A DNA stretch of 64,000 bases from Chryseobacterium luteum (GCF_000737785.1 NZ_JPRO01000007.1:62001-126000), one strand, 5' to 3'. Shown: positions 27,365 through 37,291, numbered from the stretch's first letter. The notes: a model not told the origin generated them from the sequence alone. Translations and numbers: made by a program.

Positions 27365-28396
27365 TTATTTACTTTTTTCAAGCATAAAACTGAATTTAGT
27401 TCCTTCAAGGTAGACACTTTCTACGGTAATATTTTCGTTATGGGCTTCCAGAATATGTTTTACAATAGCCAGTCCAAGGCCGGAGCCTCCTTCTCTTCTG
27501 CTTCTGCTGGTTTCCACGCGGTAAAATCTTTCAAAGATCCTGGGAAGGGCTTCAGATTTAATTCCCATTCCGTTATCAATAACCTCAATGAGCACTTTAT
27601 TTTTAAGAACGCTGGTTTTTACAACTACTTTTGCTTCCTGCCTGTTGGCATAATGGATGGCATTGGAAATTAAATTAATGAAAACCTGTGAAATTTTCTG
27701 CTTATCGGCATCTACAAAAATCTGCGGGTGAAGGGTCTGGATCTGGAGGGTGGTATTATGTTTTTCCGCTTCAAACTCAAGGAGATCAAAAATTTCTTTG
27801 ATCAGGAGATTAACATCAAATTTTGAAACGGTAATACTGATTTCCCCTGCTTCAAGGCGGTTGATCATATCAAGGTCCGTAACGATCGCGATCAGTCTTT
27901 CTACGGATTTGTCAATTCTTTCGAGATATTTATCGCGGATGGTAAGATTGTCAACACCTCCGTCTCTGAGGGTCTCTACGTATCCCTGAATAGAAAAAAG
28001 AGGTGTTTTGAGCTCATGGGAAACGTTTCCGATGTATTCTTTACGGTAACTTTCCATTTCCTTCATCATATCTATTTCCGTTATCTGCTGCTGGTTAAGA
28101 TCCGAAAATCTTTCTCCCAGTTCTTTAATGGTAATATTTTCGTTATTGTCATGAACAATTTCCTGCGGAAGCATTTGTGAAAGTCCGCGAACCTGCTTTT
28201 TTCCGTAATAGTTGAAAAGAAGCTCGAGAACCACATAATTGATGATAAAAATGAGGATAAGGCAGGTAAAGAGGCCTATTTTAAAAAAAGGCGTCCGGTA
28301 ATAGATATCCTTCAGTGAATCAAAGATGATCACTAAAAGAAACATCACCAGTGTCAGAAGACACGAGGCGACGAGTGTAAGTCTGTAAAATTTCAA
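27365..28396 (-). CDS. PhoR-like sensor histidine kinase
   Basis: A 343-residue kinase with two membrane helices (about residues 7-25 and 39-62) and only a short loop between them, so it has no large sensor domain outside the membrane. HisKA follows with SHELKTPLFSIQGYVETL (His127), then the ATPase domain with N box (FINLISNAIHYA), DNGMGI and GGSGLGLAIVKH. The lack of a sensor domain is as in PhoR, which reads phosphate supply through the Pst transporter. It starts with TTG. The response regulator gene is 46 bp upstream. The phosphate signal is an inference. Confidence 0.9.
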   Translation of the reverse strand: MKFYRLTLVASCLLTLVMFLLVIIFDSLKDIYYRTPFFKIGLFTCLILIFIINYVVLELLFNYYGKKQVRGLSQMLPQEIVHDNNENITIKELGERFSDLNQQQITEIDMMKEMESYRKEYIGNVSHELKTPLFSIQGYVETLRDGGVDNLTIRDKYLERIDKSVERLIAIVTDLDMINRLEAGEISITVSKFDVNLLIKEIFDLLEFEAEKHNTTLQIQTLHPQIFVDADKQKISQVFINLISNAIHYANRQEAKVVVKTSVLKNKVLIEVIDNGMGIKSEALPRIFERFYRVETSRSRREGGSGLGLAIVKHILEAHNENITVESVYLEGTKFSFMLEKSK

Positions 28397-28442
28397 TTTT
28401 ACAAGTTTTTATAGGTTGATGTAAAGATAGGAATTTAAGGTC

Positions 28443-29120
28443 TTAAACGATAAGCTTATAACCTATTCCTTTTAATGTCTGGATGGTATTAATTCCCAGT
28501 TTTTCTCTCAGTCTTCTGATGTGGACGTCGATGGTTCTTTCTCCCACGATCACATCATTGCCCCATACTTTTTCCAGAATTTCTTCTCTCTTGAATACTT
28601 TTTCCGTGTTTGAAGCGAGAAGGTAAAGCAGATCGAACTCTTTTTTAGGAAGAAGGAACTGCTGTCCGCTTTTGGAAACCCTGAAATTGTCTTTGTCGAT
28701 CACCAGGTCACCAATCTCGATCAGTTTAGCATTATCTGACACCTGAGACGTTAACTGAAGTAAAGCGTTTACTTTAGAAATAAGAATTTTCGGCTTGATC
28801 AGCTTTACAATATAGTCATTGGCTCCGGCCTGAAATCCTGCCAGCTGGGAGAATTCTTCGCTTCTTGCGGAAAGAAAAACAATCAGTGTTTTGTGCAGTT
28901 CTTTTACTTTACGAAGTTCCTGACAGGTTTCGATACCATCCTTTTCAGGCATCATGACATCCAGCAGGATAAGGTCAGGGACGATCTCTTTGGCTTTATC
29001 TATACCTTCGTTACCGTTTGTTGCTGTATAGATATCATAACCTTCTTTTTCCAGGTTGTAAGACAGAATCTCTAAAATATCCAGTTCATCGTCTATTAAG
29101 AGTATTTTCTTTTGGCTCAT
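28443..29120 (-). CDS. PhoB/OmpR-family response regulator
   Basis: A 225-residue regulator with an N-terminal receiver (acidic pocket at residues 10-11, phosphorylated Asp54 in ILLDVMMPEKDG, switch Ser in FLSARSEE) and a C-terminal winged helix ending RTIDVHIRRLREKLG and LKGIGYKL, typical of OmpR/PhoB. ATG 29120 was chosen; two more codons upstream would need a TTG. It is the first gene of the two-component operon, with a candidate promoter 20-50 bp upstream, and is divergent from a TonB receptor gene that it may control. Confidence 0.93.
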   Translation of the reverse strand: MSQKKILLIDDELDILEILSYNLEKEGYDIYTATNGNEGIDKAKEIVPDLILLDVMMPEKDGIETCQELRKVKELHKTLIVFLSARSEEFSQLAGFQAGANDYIVKLIKPKILISKVNALLQLTSQVSDNAKLIEIGDLVIDKDNFRVSKSGQQFLLPKKEFDLLYLLASNTEKVFKREEILEKVWGNDVIVGERTIDVHIRRLREKLGINTIQTLKGIGYKLIV

Positions 29121-29138
29121 TTTCAATTTTTACTGAGC

Positions 29139-29173
29139 CAAAGTTAATAAATTTTAAAGCACAGATGAACAAA
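29139..29173 (-). promoter_or_regulatory. Candidate promoter of the two-component operon
   Basis: On the minus strand TTTG (29173-29170) and TAACTTTG (29146-29139) are separated by 23 bp, at the long end of the Bacteroidetes range. It lies 19 bp upstream of the response regulator ATG. Confidence 0.5.
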
Positions 29174-29317
29174 TGTATTATCGTTCACATAAAGTTAACA
29201 ATAATGATCTTTTATTAATGTTTAGTTAAGGAAAAATTAAAACTCGCTAAACCATTTACCCCGCTAATCTTTTATTCCTTTGCACCGAAAGAATTTAGTA
29301 ATAAAGTAAGTAAGATA

Positions 29318-31957
29318 ATGAAAATTAATAAACTTAGCATTGCGGTTATATTTTTATCCGGATCCATGTTTTACGCTCAGGAAACGAAGCAGGACACGAT
29401 CATTAAGGAGAAAAAAATTGATGGCGTAGTAATCCAGGGAAGCAGCAACAAGAAAACTGAAACTGCAGTATTGGGAGAACAAAAAAAAGCGGTTATTCAA
29501 AAGCAGGCTGTAAGTGCTGAAGAGATTTCCAGAAAAGGGATTTCCAACGTGGAACAGGGACTTACGAAAGTAACGGGAATCACTACAGTAGAAGGAAGAG
29601 GCCTTTTCGTAAGAGGTCTTGAGGAGCGATACAATTACTTATTGATCAACGGTCTCGGATCACCTTCCAATAACCCGTTTCAAAAGATCATTGCCCTGAA
29701 GCAGTTTCCAACGGATGTGGTAGGAAAATTAAATATCTATAAAACCTTCAACTCCAACCTTTACGGAGATTTTGCAGGAGCTACTTTTGATATTGAAACG
29801 CTTACGATTGATAAGCCTTTTACCAAGATAGAATTCAGCGTAGGGGTAAATACTTTAAGTACATTCAGAAATAACTTCAAAGTAGCTGAAGGCGCAGACG
29901 GAATGAACGGTTATCTGGGGCTGAACTCCAGAGACAGAAGACTTCCTGATGAGATCAGAAATTCAAGGCCGGATAATTATAAATTCACTCCGGATCAATC
30001 TATAAATTCATTTAAAGACTCCTGGAACGTAGACAATGTAAAATCGATGCCGAATACGAGTATTGGATTTACTACAGCTCAGAAAGTAAAAATGGGTGAA
30101 ACAGGGAATTTAGGAATTCTATTCTCTTTAAACCAGGGAAGCAAATTTGAATATAAGGATGGTGATAATAACCAGTTCAAAGGACAAGGTCAAAATTCAT
30201 TCATCGAAAACATGAATTACCTTAACCGTAAGCAATATAATTACGAGATAGAGTCTTCAGTTTTATTAGGTTTAGGATATAAAAACAAAGGAACTAATGT
30301 TAACCTTAACGCTATTTACTTACAGAATGTCAATAATATCATAGAAGATAATTATGGTTATAAAGATGGACAGGTTCTTAACAAAACCACCTTCTTTAGA
30401 ACTAACCAAATGGATATTTCAAGATTTTTAGATTTGCAGTTAACTGCTTCTCAGAAAATAAATGAAAGACATCAGTTTAAAGCCGGCGCCAGTTATGTAA
30501 TCAATAATTATCAGCAGCCGGACAGAAAAATCATAGAAGGTAACCGTATTGATCCTACCACAGGAGCTACTCTTTCGGACGGAAATATCGCAATGCGTTA
30601 TGGAGGAAATAACATTATCCGTCAGTATTTAGATGTAGATTCCAGATTCTATGGTTCAGCTTTTGCAGAATATCAACTTTCTTTAGGAGAAAAAGGAGAT
30701 AGAAAGGATTTTCCTATTCAGATTGCATTAGGATATAATGGGTTCTCTGACTTCAGAAAAACTTCTTACCGATTTATCTTCGGACGTACAGCTACTTCTT
30801 CAGCTCCTTTTGTCATTAACATTGATACTCCTCAGGATGTATTTAATGCTTCTCTTAGAAACGGAGATTTATACTACCAGGAAGGTTCTGACGTTTCACA
30901 ATTTTACTCAAGCTTCTATCAGATTATCAACGGGGGATATGCCAACGTCAATTTAAAGCCTAATGATTCTTGGGATATTTTATTAGGTGCAAGATATGAG
31001 AATGACATGACTCTGATTCGTTATTCTGAACAAAGTGCTAACAATAAAATCAACCTGGATAAAAACAAAGACTTCTTCTTACCATCATTATCGGTAAAAA
31101 AAGCTCTTAATAATAAAAATAATTTAAGATTCTCTTTCAGCAAGACCGTTACACGTCCGATTCTTATTGAGACAATGCCTATTACCTACATTAACCCAGA
31201 TAACGTAAACATTGTCGGTAATCCTGAAATTAAAAACAGTGAAAACTACAACTTCGATTTGAAATGGGAATATTTCCCAACCAATAAAGAAATGTTTGCT
31301 GTAAACCTATTTGCGAAAAGAATTGACAATGCAATTGAACGTTCGTTAGTCGCTTCCGGAAATGCAACCGGTTCTACCATTACTTTCTTCAATGCAAAAA
31401 AAGCAGATTTATTCGGAATAGAATTAGAAGGGATCTTCAGTCTGGGAAGAATATCCGATGCTTTAAGAAGCTTTACTTTAGGAGCTAATGCCACTATTAT
31501 GCATTCGGATGTAGAGAGAAGCCAGGATCAGTTAAATATGGAAAGACCTGACTGGTTTAATATTACAGGAGAGACATTACGCAAAAGAGGTTTACAAGGC
31601 GCTTCACCTTATACTATCAATGCTGATTTAAAGTATGAACTGAAAGACCATAACAACTTAGCCCATACATTCTCTTTGGTTTACAATGTATCAGGAAGCA
31701 AAATCTATGCGACAGGAGGTGCCGGTACCGACAACTATTATGAAAAACCATTTAATCAGGTAGATTTTGTATACCAGGGACAATTAACAAAAAACTGGAA
31801 TGTAAAATTTGCAGTACAAAATCTCTTGGACAGCAAATATAAAATCTTAATTGGTGACAAAAATTATCTCCCAACCAATTTTGAGCAGGGTAATAATACA
31901 CTTACAAACTACTACAGAGGAACTACATTCAATCTTACTGTAGGGTATACATTCTAA
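29318..31957 (+). CDS. TonB-dependent outer-membrane receptor
   Basis: An 879-residue protein with a signal peptide (cleavage near MFYAQE), a TonB-dependent plug domain (IDGVVIQGSS, GISNVEQGLTKVTGI, VEGRGLFVRGL) and a C-terminal barrel whose last strand ends in aromatic F (TFNLTVGYTF). FVRGLEERYNYLLINGL is typical of receptors that import large or scarce ligands using TonB energy. No ligand is evident. A lipoprotein gene follows 34 bp later, and the PhoBR-like pair is divergent, so phosphate-limited expression is possible but not shown. Confidence 0.92.
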   Translation: MKINKLSIAVIFLSGSMFYAQETKQDTIIKEKKIDGVVIQGSSNKKTETAVLGEQKKAVIQKQAVSAEEISRKGISNVEQGLTKVTGITTVEGRGLFVRGLEERYNYLLINGLGSPSNNPFQKIIALKQFPTDVVGKLNIYKTFNSNLYGDFAGATFDIETLTIDKPFTKIEFSVGVNTLSTFRNNFKVAEGADGMNGYLGLNSRDRRLPDEIRNSRPDNYKFTPDQSINSFKDSWNVDNVKSMPNTSIGFTTAQKVKMGETGNLGILFSLNQGSKFEYKDGDNNQFKGQGQNSFIENMNYLNRKQYNYEIESSVLLGLGYKNKGTNVNLNAIYLQNVNNIIEDNYGYKDGQVLNKTTFFRTNQMDISRFLDLQLTASQKINERHQFKAGASYVINNYQQPDRKIIEGNRIDPTTGATLSDGNIAMRYGGNNIIRQYLDVDSRFYGSAFAEYQLSLGEKGDRKDFPIQIALGYNGFSDFRKTSYRFIFGRTATSSAPFVINIDTPQDVFNASLRNGDLYYQEGSDVSQFYSSFYQIINGGYANVNLKPNDSWDILLGARYENDMTLIRYSEQSANNKINLDKNKDFFLPSLSVKKALNNKNNLRFSFSKTVTRPILIETMPITYINPDNVNIVGNPEIKNSENYNFDLKWEYFPTNKEMFAVNLFAKRIDNAIERSLVASGNATGSTITFFNAKKADLFGIELEGIFSLGRISDALRSFTLGANATIMHSDVERSQDQLNMERPDWFNITGETLRKRGLQGASPYTINADLKYELKDHNNLAHTFSLVYNVSGSKIYATGGAGTDNYYEKPFNQVDFVYQGQLTKNWNVKFAVQNLLDSKYKILIGDKNYLPTNFEQGNNTLTNYYRGTTFNLTVGYTF

Positions 31958-31991
31958 AAATATTTAATAAAAAATAAAAATAAGTATAAAA

Positions 31992-33215
31992 ATGAAAAGA
32001 AGAGTTTTATCATTATTATCGTTAACAGCCGTGTTAACATTAGCCTTAAATTCATGTACTATCGAGGTAAATGATGGCCTAGGAGACGGTACTACAGTTA
32101 CTACTCCGGGAACTACTGAAAGTGTATTAAGCGGAAGCGGAACATTATCAGGGACTATTTCAAAAGATATCCTTATCAAAAAAGGAAACTATACATTAGA
32201 CGGAATTGTAAAAATCACGAATAATGCTACGATCACTATTGAAGCAGGAGCTACTTTCAATGTAGTAACTTCTAAAACAAGTGGCCTGGTAATTCTTCAG
32301 GATGGAAAGATCAATGCTGTAGGTACAGATTCTGAGCCGATTGTATTCACAACTTCTACTAAAACTCCTGGTGACTGGGGTGGTATCACGATCTACGGAA
32401 GAGCTCCTATCAAAGCTGTGAACGGAAATAGCCAAGCCCTTTCTGAAGACGGCAACAACGTTTATTACGGAGGAACTGATGCCAATTCAAACTCAGGAAC
32501 AATGAAGTTTGTAAGAGTGGAATATGCGGGTAAAAAAATTGGTGATGGTACTTCTGAAACTAACTCTATGACGTTCTACGCCGTAGGAGCAGGTACTACT
32601 TTAGAGAACCTTGTAACATATAAAGGAACAGATGACGGTTATGAATTCTTCGGAGGTACTGTAAGTGCCAAGAATATCGTTTCTTACGGTAACTATGATG
32701 ATGCTTTCGACTGGCAGGATGCATGGAGCGGACAGAACAACACAAACTGGTATGCTTTCCAGACAGGTACTGGAAACTTCGGAATGGAGATTGAAGCTTC
32801 TGGTAATGCTGACAATGTAGCACCAAAAGTATCCAACATCACACTGATCAGAGATACAAATACTCTTCCGGAAACGGCCAACTCTCCTGAAATTACTGCT
32901 ATTCAATTCAAAAAGCAGGGAACAGGAATATTCTCAAACGTTTATATCAGCGGTTATAAAAATATCGGTACTCAGAAAGCTTACAGTGTACTGATTCAGG
33001 ACGCTGCAACAGAAACAAGTCAGGTAAATACAGGTAAAGTGGTAGTTGCACCTCTTACTTACTTAAACTCTGACAATGCAGGTGTTTGGGGATATGCATT
33101 TACTCCAAACGGTGGAAAAACTTTCACGAACACTACTACCGTTACAAAAGTTTCTCTAACTGCCGGGGCTTGGGCTACAGTAGACGGAGTAAACCTTTTA
33201 GCAGGATTACAATAA
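31992..33215 (+). CDS. Surface lipoprotein with beta-helix-like repeats
   Basis: A 407-residue protein with a lipoprotein signal peptide (lipobox ALNSC) and a Thr/Gly-rich linker. It then has repeated short strands (GNYTLDGIVKITNNATITIEAG, GKINAVGTDSEPIVFTTS, WGGITIYGRAPI) of the kind that form a right-handed parallel beta-helix. It probably sits on the outer-membrane surface as the partner of the TonB receptor encoded 34 bp upstream, the way SusD-type or other accessory lipoproteins capture ligand. It is not a SusD homologue. I recognise no specific family. Confidence 0.75.
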   Translation: MKRRVLSLLSLTAVLTLALNSCTIEVNDGLGDGTTVTTPGTTESVLSGSGTLSGTISKDILIKKGNYTLDGIVKITNNATITIEAGATFNVVTSKTSGLVILQDGKINAVGTDSEPIVFTTSTKTPGDWGGITIYGRAPIKAVNGNSQALSEDGNNVYYGGTDANSNSGTMKFVRVEYAGKKIGDGTSETNSMTFYAVGAGTTLENLVTYKGTDDGYEFFGGTVSAKNIVSYGNYDDAFDWQDAWSGQNNTNWYAFQTGTGNFGMEIEASGNADNVAPKVSNITLIRDTNTLPETANSPEITAIQFKKQGTGIFSNVYISGYKNIGTQKAYSVLIQDAATETSQVNTGKVVVAPLTYLNSDNAGVWGYAFTPNGGKTFTNTTTVTKVSLTAGAWATVDGVNLLAGLQ

Positions 33216-33242
33216 GTAACTAGTTTCTTCATATCAAATTTT

Positions 33243-33275
33243 AAAAGCCATCAGAAATTTTTCTGGTGGCTTTTG
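33243..33275 (+). terminator. Intrinsic terminator of the receptor/lipoprotein operon
   Basis: AAAAGCCATCAGAA / TTCTGGTGGCTTTT forms a 14-bp stem with one T-G pair and a 4-base loop, ending in a T run, 28 bp after the lipoprotein stop codon. Confidence 0.85.
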
Positions 33276-33543
33276 GTTGTTCATTAAACCCACGGAAATC
33301 CATTGGTTTATTTACAAATTTCTATCATGAAGGGTTCTGTTGTATTGGATGGCTTATTTTTTTTACCACCCCGTTAAATCTTCGATTTGCCATCCCTCCA
33401 GCGGAATATAATTCTGATCCGACGAATATTGGTCATGATGAAGATCTTCAATTTTCAAATAATTAAGTATTCTTCTTTTCCTGAAGTTTTAAAAAAATAG
33501 CTAGAGTATCCAAAAAAAATTTTCGCTGTTTTGTGATTGAAAT
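33276..33543. other. Intergenic region with a possible repeat remnant
   Basis: No credible gene. A 67-codon frame at 33266-33466 overlaps the terminator and looks like chance. The stretch ACCACCCCGTTAAATC with a small AAATC-TTC-GATTT hairpin (about 33364-33391), followed by GCCATCCCTCCAGCGGAA, resembles a CACCCC-rich intergenic sequence I recall from other Chryseobacterium genomes; only one copy is present here. Confidence 0.35.
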
Positions 33544-33573
33544 AAAAAAGACCGGATCATCAATCCGGTCTTA
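33544..33573 (-). terminator. Intrinsic terminator of hemL
   Basis: AAGACCGGAT / ATCCGGTCTT, a perfect 10-bp stem with a CATCA loop, followed by Ts on the minus strand, 23 bp after the hemL stop codon. Confidence 0.85.
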
Positions 33574-33595
33574 TAATAGTTTTTATCTGTAAATA

Positions 33596-34879
33596 TTAAG
33601 AATATTCAAATTTTCTTACCGATTCCAGAGTCATATCAATTTCTCTGTCCTTGATCGCATCACTGATGAAATAGGTTTCGTAGCCGCTTGGCGGAAGATA
33701 TACTCCATTCTGAAGCATCTGGTGGAAGAAATTATTAAATAAAGAATGATTGGAATCTGCTGCTTCATCAAAATTGGAAACGCTGTTGGTATGGAAAAAT
33801 ACAGACATCATAGATCCTTTTCTGTTGATCTTGTGGGCAATTCCTTTTTCATTTAAAATTTTACCGATTCCAAAATCCAGTGTTTCTGCCGTTTTATTGA
33901 TTCTGTTAAAGAATTCCGGATCGTTTTTAATAAGCTGTAAGGTTTTCAGTCCCGCTCTCATCGCCAATGGATTTCCGCTTAATGTTCCAGCCTGATAAAC
34001 TCCGCCTTTTGGAGCTAAATGATCCATAATTTCGTTTCTTCCTGCAAAAGCACCTACCGGAAGACCACCGCCAATCACTTTTCCGTAAGTAACCAGGTCA
34101 GCTTTTACATTATAGAGTTCCTGTGCTCCTCCAAAAGCCAGTCTGAAACCGGTCATCACCTCGTCAAAAATCAGTAAAGCTCCGTTTTCATCACAGATTT
34201 TCCTCAAATTCTGAAGGAAATTATTTTCGGGAAGTACACAACCCATGTTTCCGGCAACCGGTTCGATGATAACAGCTGCTATTTCTCCCTGATTGTGACG
34301 GAACAGGTCTTCTACCTGCTCAAAATCGTTGTACCTGGCCAAAAGAGTATCTTTAGCCGTACCTTCCGTTACTCCCGGAGAATTTGGATTTCCGAAAGTG
34401 GCTGCACCGCTTCCCGCTTTGATCAGGAATGAATCTGAGTGGCCATGATAGCAGCCTTCAAATTTAACGATCTTATCTCTTTTTGTAAATCCTCTTGCCA
34501 GTCTTACAGCGCTCATACAGGCTTCTGTACCTGAAGATACCATTCTGATCTGGTCTATATTGGGAACGTTTTCTACGATGAACTTAGCAATCTCTGTTTC
34601 CAGTTCCGTAGGTGCCCCGAAAGAAAATCCTTTTTCAGCCTGAATTTTCAGTTCTTCCAGCACTTCAGGATGGGTGTGTCCCAAAATAGCAGGTCCCCAG
34701 GAATTAATGTAGTCGATGTAGGTATTGTCATCCGCATCGGTAAGATAAGCACCTTTTGCAGATTTCATAAATACAGGAACACCTCCTACTGATTTGAATG
34801 CACGTACCGGAGAATTTACTCCTCCAGGAATGTATTGGTATGCTTCATCGAATAAAGCCGAACTTCTTTGGTATTTCAT
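33596..34879 (-). CDS. hemL: Glutamate-1-semialdehyde 2,1-aminomutase
   Basis: A 427-residue class III aminotransferase-fold enzyme. It converts glutamate-1-semialdehyde to 5-aminolevulinate in the C5 route to heme and cobalamin precursors. Family motifs are [15 protein letters not shown] at the N-terminus, [46 protein letters not shown] and the PLP lysine in [14 protein letters not shown]. The length matches the family. It is monocistronic or first in line before its own terminator. Confidence 0.97.
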   Translation of the reverse strand: MKYQRSSALFDEAYQYIPGGVNSPVRAFKSVGGVPVFMKSAKGAYLTDADDNTYIDYINSWGPAILGHTHPEVLEELKIQAEKGFSFGAPTELETEIAKFIVENVPNIDQIRMVSSGTEACMSAVRLARGFTKRDKIVKFEGCYHGHSDSFLIKAGSGAATFGNPNSPGVTEGTAKDTLLARYNDFEQVEDLFRHNQGEIAAVIIEPVAGNMGCVLPENNFLQNLRKICDENGALLIFDEVMTGFRLAFGGAQELYNVKADLVTYGKVIGGGLPVGAFAGRNEIMDHLAPKGGVYQAGTLSGNPLAMRAGLKTLQLIKNDPEFFNRINKTAETLDFGIGKILNEKGIAHKINRKGSMMSVFFHTNSVSNFDEAADSNHSLFNNFFHQMLQNGVYLPPSGYETYFISDAIKDREIDMTLESVRKFEYS

Positions 34880-34955
34880 ATTTTAGTTGAAAGTTGAAAG
34901 TTGATAGCTGCCGGCCCAACAAATGAACTGACAACGGGAAACCGGCAACAAAAAA

Positions 34956-36017
34956 TTAGTTTCTGGGTTTTTTGTCGATCAAATAAATCAGCTGGCCTGC
35001 AGACGGTTCCTGTCCTTCATCCATTCTGTTTTTTGCATATAATTTATTTAATTTGATCCCGAATTTCTGGGCGATATCATGCATATCTTCCCCGGATTCA
35101 GCTTTATAAACGGCTGTATTTCCTGCGGAATTTTTAGATTCAAGAAAGACAATGTCATTTTTCTTTAAAATATCGCTGTTAAGCTCGTTCCATTTGATCA
35201 GTCTGCTTTCGCTTATCCTGAATTTGTCTGCAATGAATTTAACGTTGGTATCTTCAGGAATGACAATATATTTTAAGCCTTCGTTGGGATGACTTTTGAT
35301 AAGGATCGAATTAAGAATTTCAGCTTTTGTTTTGATCCTTTCCACTCTTTTCTGCTGTTGGGCATAAGAGGTCTGTTTGTAAGGAACTTCAACTGTAACC
35401 GGATCTTTGGCTTTCTTAACCATCATTTTTGAAGGCTCCAGCTGGGCCATGAAAGCACGGTCATCCTTCAGGTCCGGATACATTTTAAGAACGGCGTACA
35501 GCACTTCCTTTGAGTTGGTATCGTCATACTCATAAAGTCTGTACTTTTCAATTTTGCCGATCAGGATTGAAGCATAACGGGGATTGGTTGCATATCCTGC
35601 TTTTTTAAGTCCGTACGCCCAGGCTTTGTAATCTTTCATATCCAGGTTGAAAAGATTTGTGTAATACTTTCTTGTGGATAAAAATATTGAGTGGTCTTCA
35701 TAAGACTGCCTCGGATCGTCATAAACACGGAAACATTCATTGGGGGCATCGTCTGTATGCTTCATGGTTTTTCCGGTCCAGTCTTCCTTACATTTTATCC
35801 CGAAGTGGTTTTTGCCTTCCTGGGCCAGTCTGCTCTGTCCGCCTCCGGTCTCCAGAAGTCCCTGGGCCAGTGTAATAGAAGCCGGAATCTTGTATTTTTC
35901 CATTTCTTCTACCGCATATCTGGCGAATTTTTGAATGTACTGGTCTTCAGTTGCCCAGGTCTGAGCCGAGAATGTTGATAAAACTAAAAGGCTTATGATT
36001 GAGAAAAGTCTTTTCAT
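34956..36017 (-). CDS. Exported glucosaminidase with two LysM domains
   Basis: A 353-residue protein with a signal peptide (cleavage near FSAQTW). An N-terminal glucosaminidase (GH73-like) domain follows, with the catalytic Glu in LAQGLLETGGGQS and the conserved NHFGIKC, YDDPRQSYEDHS and GYATNPRYASIL. Two LysM-type repeats are at about residues 247-295 (YIVIPEDTNVKFIADKFRI) and 305-350 (YKAESGEDMHDIAQKFGI) for peptidoglycan binding. It should hydrolyse the glycan strands of peptidoglycan. ATG 36017 starts the signal peptide; the frame also allows a TTG 9 bp upstream. The ACC deaminase-like gene ends just upstream. Confidence 0.92.
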   Translation of the reverse strand: MKRLFSIISLLVLSTFSAQTWATEDQYIQKFARYAVEEMEKYKIPASITLAQGLLETGGGQSRLAQEGKNHFGIKCKEDWTGKTMKHTDDAPNECFRVYDDPRQSYEDHSIFLSTRKYYTNLFNLDMKDYKAWAYGLKKAGYATNPRYASILIGKIEKYRLYEYDDTNSKEVLYAVLKMYPDLKDDRAFMAQLEPSKMMVKKAKDPVTVEVPYKQTSYAQQQKRVERIKTKAEILNSILIKSHPNEGLKYIVIPEDTNVKFIADKFRISESRLIKWNELNSDILKKNDIVFLESKNSAGNTAVYKAESGEDMHDIAQKFGIKLNKLYAKNRMDEGQEPSAGQLIYLIDKKPRN

Positions 36018-36033
36018 GTTTTTCAATTTTTAC

Positions 36034-36942
36034 TTATATAATTAAATTTCTATTCTGTCTTTCCAAAAGCAGATTGGCTCCTTCAATACCTTGTAATCCG
36101 CCGGTATGAAAGCATAAAACCCTGCTGTTTTCAGGAAAATATTCATCATCAATCAGTTCAAAAACTTTCTGCATCATTTTTCCTGTATACACCGGCTCCA
36201 AAGGAATACCGTACTTCTGTTTAAAATCATTGATAAAACGGATGTTTTCATCTTTTATTTTACCATAACCTCCAAAACATGAATCTATTAGATTAAAATT
36301 CCGTCTTGAAGTTAATTCTGAGATTTTATCCTTCAGTGAAGCATCGTCAACTACATTAAATCCTATAACTTTCTGATCTTCTTCACAAAATTTTGCAATT
36401 CCGGCAACTGTTCCTCCGGTCCCTACTGCGGTGCAAAGATAATCAAAATCTTTTGTTTGGTCATTCAGCATCATTTTAACACCTTCCACGGCCTCTTTGT
36501 TGGTTCCTCCTTCGGGAACAATCAGTGCATCGGGGAATTCTTTATGGAGAAATTCGGTCAGTTTTTCTTTATGCCTGTATTCTTCCCGGGTTACAAATTT
36601 AAGGTTCATTCCGTTTCTTTTTGCTAAAAGAAGCGTGGGATTATCGCGCCATTTGTCCTTCAGCTCCTCCCCTCTTATCATTCCCAGTGTTGGAATACCG
36701 GATAAGTTTCCAGCGGCAGAAACTGCGGCAATATGATTGGAAAATGCTCCTCCGAAAGTGATGATGTAAGGGGTTGCCGGCTCTTTCTCCAGATAGCTGT
36801 TGATATTATAAAAAAGTTTCCAGTATTTGTTTCCTGAAATCTGGGGATGGATAAGATCTTCCCTTTTGATGAAGAGCTTTATATTTCTCTGAATGGATAT
36901 TTCCTGGATGGGAACAGGCTCTGCCGGGGCTTTTAACAGCAT
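36034..36942 (-). CDS. ACC deaminase / D-cysteine desulfhydrase family PLP enzyme
   Basis: A 302-residue fold-type II PLP enzyme. It has SGNKYWKLFYNI with the PLP lysine, FGGAFSNHIAAVSAAG (the SNH PLP ring-stacking region), CTAVGTGGTVAGIAKF (phosphate loop) and FHTGGLQGIEG. The family either deaminates 1-aminocyclopropane-1-carboxylate or desulfhydrates D-cysteine; in most bacteria outside the rhizosphere the latter or an unknown D-amino acid reaction is likelier. It ends about 16 bp before the glucosaminidase start and probably forms an operon with it. A TAATTTTG -7 match lies at 36966-36973. Confidence 0.88.
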   Translation of the reverse strand: MLLKAPAEPVPIQEISIQRNIKLFIKREDLIHPQISGNKYWKLFYNINSYLEKEPATPYIITFGGAFSNHIAAVSAAGNLSGIPTLGMIRGEELKDKWRDNPTLLLAKRNGMNLKFVTREEYRHKEKLTEFLHKEFPDALIVPEGGTNKEAVEGVKMMLNDQTKDFDYLCTAVGTGGTVAGIAKFCEEDQKVIGFNVVDDASLKDKISELTSRRNFNLIDSCFGGYGKIKDENIRFINDFKQKYGIPLEPVYTGKMMQKVFELIDDEYFPENSRVLCFHTGGLQGIEGANLLLERQNRNLII

Positions 36943-37210
36943 TTTAGTTGTTTAACCATTATCTGCAAAATTAGTGAAAGATTCGATTGGTTGTAAATTT
37001 TAATGGATGACATTAAATGAATGGTTTTTATTTTAATATTAAAAGCGCAAGCTTTAACATTGATGCTGTCTTTAAGATACAAAGGCATTAATTCCGGCAG
37101 GTTTGGAATTTATGTCTAATTTTTTAAAATTTTGGCTAAAGCCGGATAGAAGGCAATCTGTTTTCTACAAACGGGTTAAAACCCGCTCCTATTGAATTTT
37201 AACAACAAGA
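36943..37210. other. Intergenic region with repeat element
   Basis: No gene. It carries the candidate promoter of the ACC deaminase-like gene at its left end and the second copy of the CCTATTGAAT element (37134-37196) at its right end, directly before the heptamer array. Confidence 0.6.
37134..37196. repeat. CCTATTGAAT two-hairpin element (copy 2)
   Basis: GGCTAAAGCC (37134-37143), a spacer of about 28 bases, then CGGGTT-AA-AACCCG (37172-37185) followed by CTCCTATTGAAT. The same order of hairpin, spacer, hairpin and tail is found at 62420-62484. Confidence 0.8.
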
Positions 37211-37291
37211 TCTTTTATCTTTTATCTTTTATCTTTTATCTTTTATCTTTTATCTTTTATCTTTTATCTTTTATCTTTTATCTTTTATCTT
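37211..37291. repeat. Heptamer tandem array, (TCTTTTA)11
   Basis: Eleven perfect, contiguous copies of TCTTTTA (37211-37287) plus a partial TCTT. The last seven codons and the stop of the minus-strand gene at 37271 lie inside the array. Perfect copies suggest recent expansion or frequent slippage. Confidence 0.97.

Noticed and set aside
33266..33466. Plus-strand 66-codon frame after the lipoprotein operon
   Set aside because: It begins inside the terminator hairpin and shows no protein-like pattern.
37211..37291. CRISPR array
   Set aside because: The repeated unit is only 7 bp and contiguous, without spacers; it is a simple tandem repeat.
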